Positions 59,722-64,000 of a DNA stretch of 64,000 bases are shown one piece after another (position 1 is the first letter of the stretch; each line of letters begins with the position of its first letter). The DNA is from Proruminimicrobium sp964487915 (lineage in GTDB: Bacteria; Elusimicrobiota; Endomicrobiia; Endomicrobiales; Endomicrobiaceae). Position numbers and translations under genes: made by a program. The stretch lies in the NCBI GenBank assembly GCA_964487915.1, contig CAZASN010000002.1:186001-250000 (forward strand). The letters are read 5' to 3'. The notes beneath the pieces were generated by a model. It had not been told where the DNA came from and ran no database searches. It saw nothing but the letters and a program-made list of their open reading frames with translations.

Positions 59722-60499
59722 CTCAATAAACGCAAAATTATTTATCAGAACGTTTTTTGTCCAGTCTTTGTGGAATTTTGAAAGACTGCAGAATATAGGA
59801 TTTTTATATGTTTTGTATCCCGTTTTTAAAAAATTATATCCGGATAAAAATAAAAGGAAAGAAGTCTTGTTGAGGCACATCGGTTTTTTTAACACAAATC
59901 CGTATATGGCAAACATAGTGTTTGCAATGATTATAAACGCCGAAAGCGAGATAGCAAGCGGCAGATCCAAAAATACAAAAAAACCCGAGATTTTAAAATC
60001 GGTAATATCGGGTCCTATTGCGGCGATAGGAGATTCGTTTTTTTGGGGAACATGGCGTCCGGTTACGTCGTTTGTCGCGATACTGTTGTCTATTCTTGCT
60101 ATTAATATGTTTGACGCGGATTATTTATGGGTTGCGCCAATCGCGTTTATATTTTTGTATAATATAGTCCATATTTTATTCAGATACTGGATTTTGTTTA
60201 TAAGTTTCAGACTGAACGAACAGATGATTAAACTTGTGGCAAAATTTGAACTTACCTATATAGGCGATATTGTAAGGCTTATAGGGCTTGCCGCGATTGT
60301 AGCGACTTTATATTTTTATTTTGATTTGTTCGGATTCAGTCCGGCCGTTAATATAGGCGTTTACGATTATTCTATACCGGAAATAGGAATTTTCGGTATA
60401 ATTTTGCTGTTCAGTTTTTTATTCGGCAAAATGAGACCTGTTATAATGTTTTACTGCGCCATACTATTCAGTTTTGTGATCGGTTATTTGGGATTGTGA
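59714..60499 (+). CDS. PTS mannose-family EIID subunit
   Basis: 261 residues. The N-terminal cytoplasmic part has RTFFVQSLWNFERLQNIGFL and HIGFFNTNPYMANIV, signatures of IID. The core region GPIAAIGDSFFWGTWRP and two or three C-terminal helices follow. It acts with IIC in sugar transport. The overlap with IIC and the short gap to HPr indicate a single operon. Confidence 0.93.
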   Translation: MNNSINAKLFIRTFFVQSLWNFERLQNIGFLYVLYPVFKKLYPDKNKRKEVLLRHIGFFNTNPYMANIVFAMIINAESEIASGRSKNTKKPEILKSVISGPIAAIGDSFFWGTWRPVTSFVAILLSILAINMFDADYLWVAPIAFIFLYNIVHILFRYWILFISFRLNEQMIKLVAKFELTYIGDIVRLIGLAAIVATLYFYFDLFGFSPAVNIGVYDYSIPEIGIFGIILLFSFLFGKMRPVIMFYCAILFSFVIGYLGL

Positions 60500-60533
60500 C
60501 GGTTAAATTAATTTGGTTTGTTAAGGAATATTT

Positions 60534-60803
60534 ATGACGGAAAAAAAATTAAAAGTTATCAATAAACTGGGACTTCACGCAAGGCCGGCGTCAATGGTTG
60601 TGCAGTCGGCGATGAAATTTCAGTCAACAATTACCATTGTTAAAGACGAATATACCATAGACGCAAAAAGCATAATGGGGCTTATGATGCTTGCGGCCGC
60701 AAACGGAACGGAGCTTTTATTCAGGGCGGACGGAGTTGACGAACATGAAGCGATAAGCAAAATGGAAGAAATATTTAATAACGGGTTCGGAGAGGAAATA
60801 TGA
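60534..60803 (+). CDS. ptsH: Phosphocarrier protein HPr
   Basis: 89 residues. The active-site His15 is in LGLHARPASMVVQSAM and the regulatory Ser46 in DAKSIMGLMMLAA, at exactly the classical positions. HprK of the same operon can phosphorylate Ser46, and EI phosphorylates His15. It overlaps ptsI by 4 nt. Confidence 0.97.
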   Translation: MTEKKLKVINKLGLHARPASMVVQSAMKFQSTITIVKDEYTIDAKSIMGLMMLAAANGTELLFRADGVDEHEAISKMEEIFNNGFGEEI

Positions 60804-62545
60804 CTCCAAGCGACAAAACAAACATTATTTTAACCGGCGTTCCGGCTTCTCCGGGAGTCGCAATAGGAAAAGTTTTTTTATTTGAAGACGACGAGCTTGT
60901 TTTAATAGAAAAAACAATACCGAAAAACAAAATAAAAGACGAAATAACCCGTTTGAATCAGGCGATTGTCAAAACAAAAGCGGAACTTCAGGAAAATCAG
61001 GCGGAACTGAGCAAAATGCTCGGCAAAAATTACGCCAAAATTGCCGACGCCCACATGCTGATTTTAAACGACCCGATGCTTAATAAAGATACCGTCGCTT
61101 TGATTAATGAAGGCAACAGCGCGGAATTCGCCATTTATAAAGCGACCGAAAAGATAACGAAAGCTTTTGATTTGATTGACGACGAATATTTCAGAGAAAG
61201 AAAACACGACATAATAGACGTCGCAAAAAAACTTATGAGGCATCTGCTCGGCAAGCAGAAAAAAACGCTTGCGGATTTGGATTCGGAATCAATCGTTGTT
61301 TCAAAAAATCTTACGCCCGCCGATACTGTTTCAATGAGAGAAGTAATGGTAAGAGGCTTTGCCACCGACACAGGCGGCAAAACTTCGCATACCGCGCTTG
61401 TCGCCCAAAGTCTTGAAATACCGGCCGTGGTCGGTTTAAAAAATATTACGTCGCAGGTTTCGCACGGCATGTCTATAATAGTCGACGGGAACCAGGGCAT
61501 CGTAATTTTAAATCCCTCAAAAGAAACGCAGGAAAATTATAAAAGAGAACACGATATACAGGCCGCGACGCAGAAAAATCTTGAAAAACTTAAAGATTTG
61601 CCCGCGACCACAATTGACGGAAAAGAAGTTGTTTTGGGCGCAAATATTGAAAATCCCGACGAAGTCCGTTCTGTTTTAAAACACGGCGCAAACGGCATAG
61701 GGTTATACAGAAGCGAATTCATGTATCTTACCAGAAAAACTCTTCCGACGGAAGAAGAACATTTCAGCAATTACAGCAAAGTCGCAAAAATGATGATGCC
61801 GTATGAGGTTATAATAAGAACCATAGATCTTGGCGGAGATAAAATTTCAAAACTCGGCCTTATGAATATCGGACAGGAAGCAAATCCTTTTATGGGATTA
61901 AGAGCCATAAGGCTTTGTTTAAAATATCCGGATTTATTTAAAACCCAGCTTAAAGGAATTTTAAGAGCTTCGGTCACCGGCAATGTTAAAATAATGTATC
62001 CGATGATATCCCAGATTGAAGAAATAAGGCAGGCAAACGATATTTTAAACCAGGCAAAGATTGAGCTGAGAAAAGAAGGCAAAAAATTTGACGAAAACAT
62101 ACAGGTCGGCGCGATGGTAGAAGTCCCGTCGGTTGCCGTAGTAGCCGATATTATAGCCAAGGAAGTTGATTTTCTTTCAATAGGCACAAACGATCTAATC
62201 CAGTACACGATGGCGGTTGACAGGGTAAACGAAGACGTTGCTTTTTTGTACGATCCTCTGCATCCTGCGATTTTAAGATTATTAAAAACAATAATTGACG
62301 CCGGACATAACGCCGGCAAATCGGTCGGAATGTGCGGGGAAATGGCCGGTTCGCCGGAATTTTCAATCGCTCTTTTAGGACTCGGGCTTGACGAGTTCAG
62401 CATGTCCGCGATACAAATTCCGAAAATTAAAAACGTCATAAGAAGCGTTTCAATGAAAGAGGCAAAAAATCTTGCCAACGAGCTTTTGAAATGTTCGGAC
62501 AGAGCCGCGATTTCCGGAGTAATTAAAAAATTCAAATACAGATAA
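60800..62545 (+). CDS. ptsI: PTS enzyme I (PEP-protein phosphotransferase)
   Basis: 581 residues. The N-terminal HPr-binding domain is followed by the phosphohistidine in ATDTGGKTSHTALVAQ. The PEP-binding barrel has GIGLYRSEFMYL, RTIDLGGDKISKL, NPFMGLRAIRLCL, GAMVEVPSVA, SIGTNDLIQYTMAVDR and VGMCGEMAGSPE with the catalytic Cys. It transfers phosphate from PEP to HPr. It is the last PTS gene of the operon. Confidence 0.97.
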   Translation: MTPSDKTNIILTGVPASPGVAIGKVFLFEDDELVLIEKTIPKNKIKDEITRLNQAIVKTKAELQENQAELSKMLGKNYAKIADAHMLILNDPMLNKDTVALINEGNSAEFAIYKATEKITKAFDLIDDEYFRERKHDIIDVAKKLMRHLLGKQKKTLADLDSESIVVSKNLTPADTVSMREVMVRGFATDTGGKTSHTALVAQSLEIPAVVGLKNITSQVSHGMSIIVDGNQGIVILNPSKETQENYKREHDIQAATQKNLEKLKDLPATTIDGKEVVLGANIENPDEVRSVLKHGANGIGLYRSEFMYLTRKTLPTEEEHFSNYSKVAKMMMPYEVIIRTIDLGGDKISKLGLMNIGQEANPFMGLRAIRLCLKYPDLFKTQLKGILRASVTGNVKIMYPMISQIEEIRQANDILNQAKIELRKEGKKFDENIQVGAMVEVPSVAVVADIIAKEVDFLSIGTNDLIQYTMAVDRVNEDVAFLYDPLHPAILRLLKTIIDAGHNAGKSVGMCGEMAGSPEFSIALLGLGLDEFSMSAIQIPKIKNVIRSVSMKEAKNLANELLKCSDRAAISGVIKKFKYR

Positions 62546-62562
62546 TATAACGGGAGGATAAG

Positions 62563-63123
62563 ATGAAAAAAAGTATTTTTGCCGTAATAATGATATTTGT
62601 TTTGACGGCGCCGTCGTTTGCTTTATCAAAATACGACGGGAAAACGGAAGCGGATATAAAGGCGGGCTTTATGATAAATCCGTCGTTAAAGACCGATGCC
62701 GGCACAACCGATATGAATATGACGTTTTCAATAGGAACGGATTTTTATTATTACGCGGTTCCTTCAATAGCAATAGGGTTCGGAGCAAACAATATTTTCG
62801 GAGCAAAAGTAAAAGACGGCGGAGACGAAGCGAAATATGAATTTTCAAATCTTTACTTTGCGTTAAAACCTAAAATATCTTTTGACGATTACAGCATTTA
62901 TTATATCGGGCAGATAGGATACGGACTTATAAGAGCGACGGATTTTGCCGGCAGCGTTGAAAACGGTTTGTATTTCGGCATAGGAGTCGGGGTGGAGTAC
63001 GAGTCTTTAATATTTGAGATTTTGTATTCAGCAAATAACGGCAAACTTACGGCCGGTTCGGATTCTTCAGATATAACATATTCAACTTTGGCTTTAAACA
63101 TAGGATACAGGTTTCATTATTAA
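62563..63123 (+). CDS. Outer-membrane beta-barrel-like protein, paralogue 1
   Basis: 186 residues with a signal peptide (cleavage near SFAL, residue 21). Amphipathic strands with Gly turns (DFYYYAVPSIAIGFGANNIF, YYIGQIGYGLIRATD, LYFGIGVGVEYESLIFEILY) fill the rest, which ends in an aromatic-terminated strand (LNIGYRFHY). It is probably an eight-stranded barrel. GGGAGG precedes the ATG. It is the first of three tandem paralogues, 17 nt after ptsI. Confidence 0.75.
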   Translation: MKKSIFAVIMIFVLTAPSFALSKYDGKTEADIKAGFMINPSLKTDAGTTDMNMTFSIGTDFYYYAVPSIAIGFGANNIFGAKVKDGGDEAKYEFSNLYFALKPKISFDDYSIYYIGQIGYGLIRATDFAGSVENGLYFGIGVGVEYESLIFEILYSANNGKLTAGSDSSDITYSTLALNIGYRFHY

Positions 63124-63142
63124 AAATGCCTGAGGAGGCAGA

Positions 63143-63685
63143 ATGAAAAAAAGTATTTTTGCGGTATTACTGATGTTTGTTTTGGCTGCGCCCGCCCTTT
63201 GCGAAACGCTGGAAGTTGTCGGCAAAGCCGGTTACGGTTTTAATTCAAAAATAGATAACGGCGGTACAAACATGGACGTCAACAGTCCTTTTGTGCTCGG
63301 CGCGGAAGGTTATGTGTATCTTCTCCCTTCAGTCGGAATCGGAGCCGGAATAAGCAATGTTTTTGACGCTGAAGTTAAAGATTCAAACGGTATCAAAATC
63401 GGAATGACGAACGTTTATGTTTCGGTAAAGCCGAAAATAGGGTTTATTGCCGACGTTTATTTATTGGGACAGTTCGGATACGGTCTTGTCAGAGTATCAG
63501 ATGTTGAAAAAGCGGAAAACGGAATATACTGGGGAGCGGGAGCAGGAGTGGAATTAATGTCGTGGGTTGTTGAAATAATATATTCAAACAATAAAATGAC
63601 GGTAAAGCCTTCTCCGTCGGACCCTCAGTTTGACGTTACGCATTCTATGGTAACTTTAAACGTAGGTTATAAATTTGCAATATAA
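63143..63685 (+). CDS. Outer-membrane beta-barrel-like protein, paralogue 2
   Basis: 180 residues with the signal peptide MKKSIFAVLLMFVLAAPALC, almost identical in its first half to that of paralogue 1. The barrel shows the same landmarks: YVYLLPSVGIGAGISNVFDA, VKPKIGF, LLGQFGYGLVRVSD, GIYWGAGAGVELMSWVVEII. The body is clearly diverged. GAGGAGG-type ribosome site precedes the ATG. The function is unknown. Confidence 0.75.
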   Translation: MKKSIFAVLLMFVLAAPALCETLEVVGKAGYGFNSKIDNGGTNMDVNSPFVLGAEGYVYLLPSVGIGAGISNVFDAEVKDSNGIKIGMTNVYVSVKPKIGFIADVYLLGQFGYGLVRVSDVEKAENGIYWGAGAGVELMSWVVEIIYSNNKMTVKPSPSDPQFDVTHSMVTLNVGYKFAI

Positions 63686-63746
63686 ATATGCTACAATGCA
63701 AACAAGGCAGTAAAATTGTTTCAAAATTTTTAAAAAGGAGAGGAAA

Positions 63747-64000
63747 ATGAAGAAAAGCATTTTGTCGGTTTTGTTGATGTTGGTTCTTGCATTGCCTGTT
63801 TTGGCAAGCGAGAAAGGCGCTATGGAAGCTGATGCAAAGTTGGGGATAGGATTGAATCCTACCGTAAAACCGGATAACGGCTCAAGTATGGATTTAAACA
63901 TGGCATTGGGATTGGGCGGCGATTTTTATTATTACGTTGATCCTTCAATAGCTATAGGCGCCGGTTTAATGTATGGCCTTGAAACGGCAATGAAAGATAA
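63747..64000 (+). CDS. Outer-membrane beta-barrel-like protein, paralogue 3, partial
   Basis: The first 84 codons are in the window and the gene runs off the right edge. The signal peptide MKKSILSVLLMLVLALPVLA and the barrel segment DFYYYVDPSIAIGAGLMYG match paralogues 1 and 2. AAGGAGAGG precedes the ATG. It confirms a local tandem amplification. Confidence 0.75.
   Translation, partial: MKKSILSVLLMLVLALPVLASEKGAMEADAKLGIGLNPTVKPDNGSSMDLNMALGLGGDFYYYVDPSIAIGAGLMYGLETAMKD

Noticed and set aside
61771..62535. A 254-codon open frame on the minus strand inside ptsI
   Set aside because: It is a shadow of ptsI codon usage, with Ser/Ile/Leu-rich low-information sequence and no start signals.

Overview
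The window looks like chromosomal DNA of a Gram-negative, fermentative, moderately AT-rich bacterium. It encodes a TonB-dependent receptor, an OmpA-type protein, tandem predicted beta-barrel proteins and lipoproteins. Its central metabolism includes pyruvate phosphate dikinase, a complete mannose-family PTS and a GH57 glucanotransferase. Gene content and the style of the DnaK/GrpE proteins suggest Elusimicrobiota (Endomicrobium-like). That assignment is an inference from memory of the family, not a search result.

Layout. Positions 1-4.6 kb (minus strand): a truncated peptidyl-prolyl isomerase lipoprotein, an orphan PqqD-like protein, an OmpA-family protein and ppdK. Positions 4.7-5.3 kb: tRNA-Cys, tRNA-Val and tRNA-Lys behind one strong promoter, with two copies of a long hairpin repeat. 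Positions 5.4-6.7 kb: a very AT-rich two-gene island encoding a RelA/SpoT-type alarmone-synthetase domain protein and an unknown partner, a possible toxSAS-like toxin-antitoxin pair. Positions 6.8-12.2 kb: a GT21-like glycosyltransferase preceded by a truncated duplicate of its own 5' end, a solute-binding protein, an SGNH-domain membrane protein, tRNA-Pro and a polytopic membrane protein. Positions 12.2-14.5 kb: a TonB receptor and NikR, with a dyad operator on the receptor promoter. Positions 14.5-20 kb: a sugar/lipid-modification cluster with two B12-binding radical SAM proteins, a cupin, a DegT aminotransferase and GDP-mannose 4,6-dehydratase.

Positions 20-33 kb: housekeeping and small envelope genes (UvrD/PcrA helicase, epimerase, ankyrin protein, dprA, topA, xerC, a UBA-like protein, a tiny Lys-rich protein, Nudix, BI-1, engB, a TRL lipoprotein, a surface-repeat protein, radical SAM). 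Positions 33.3-36.9 kb: a 1196-residue protein with carboxypeptidase-regulatory-like domains and a very long charged helix built from 174-bp repeats. Positions 37-41 kb: aroB-aroQ-pabB-pabC (shikimate and p-aminobenzoate synthesis) and a cold-shock gene. Positions 41-46 kb: corA, TPR proteins, tRNA-Thr and an O-antigen-ligase-like protein.

Positions 45.9-52 kb: the heat-shock operon hrcA-grpE-dnaK-dnaJ. Its consensus promoter lies between two CIRCE operators, and a foreign-looking membrane gene flanked by two long hairpin elements is inserted between dnaK and dnaJ. Positions 52-62.5 kb: a PTS/carbon-control operon (hpf, ptsN-like, hprK, rapZ, yvcK, IIA, IIB, GH57, IIC, IID, HPr, EI) that joins sugar uptake, HPr-Ser phosphorylation and alpha-glucan processing. 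The window ends in three tandem paralogous outer-membrane protein genes, the last cut by the edge.

The main candidates for new biology are the alarmone-synthetase pair at 5.4-6.7 kb, the family of long hairpin elements, and the hairpin-flanked gene inside the chaperone operon.
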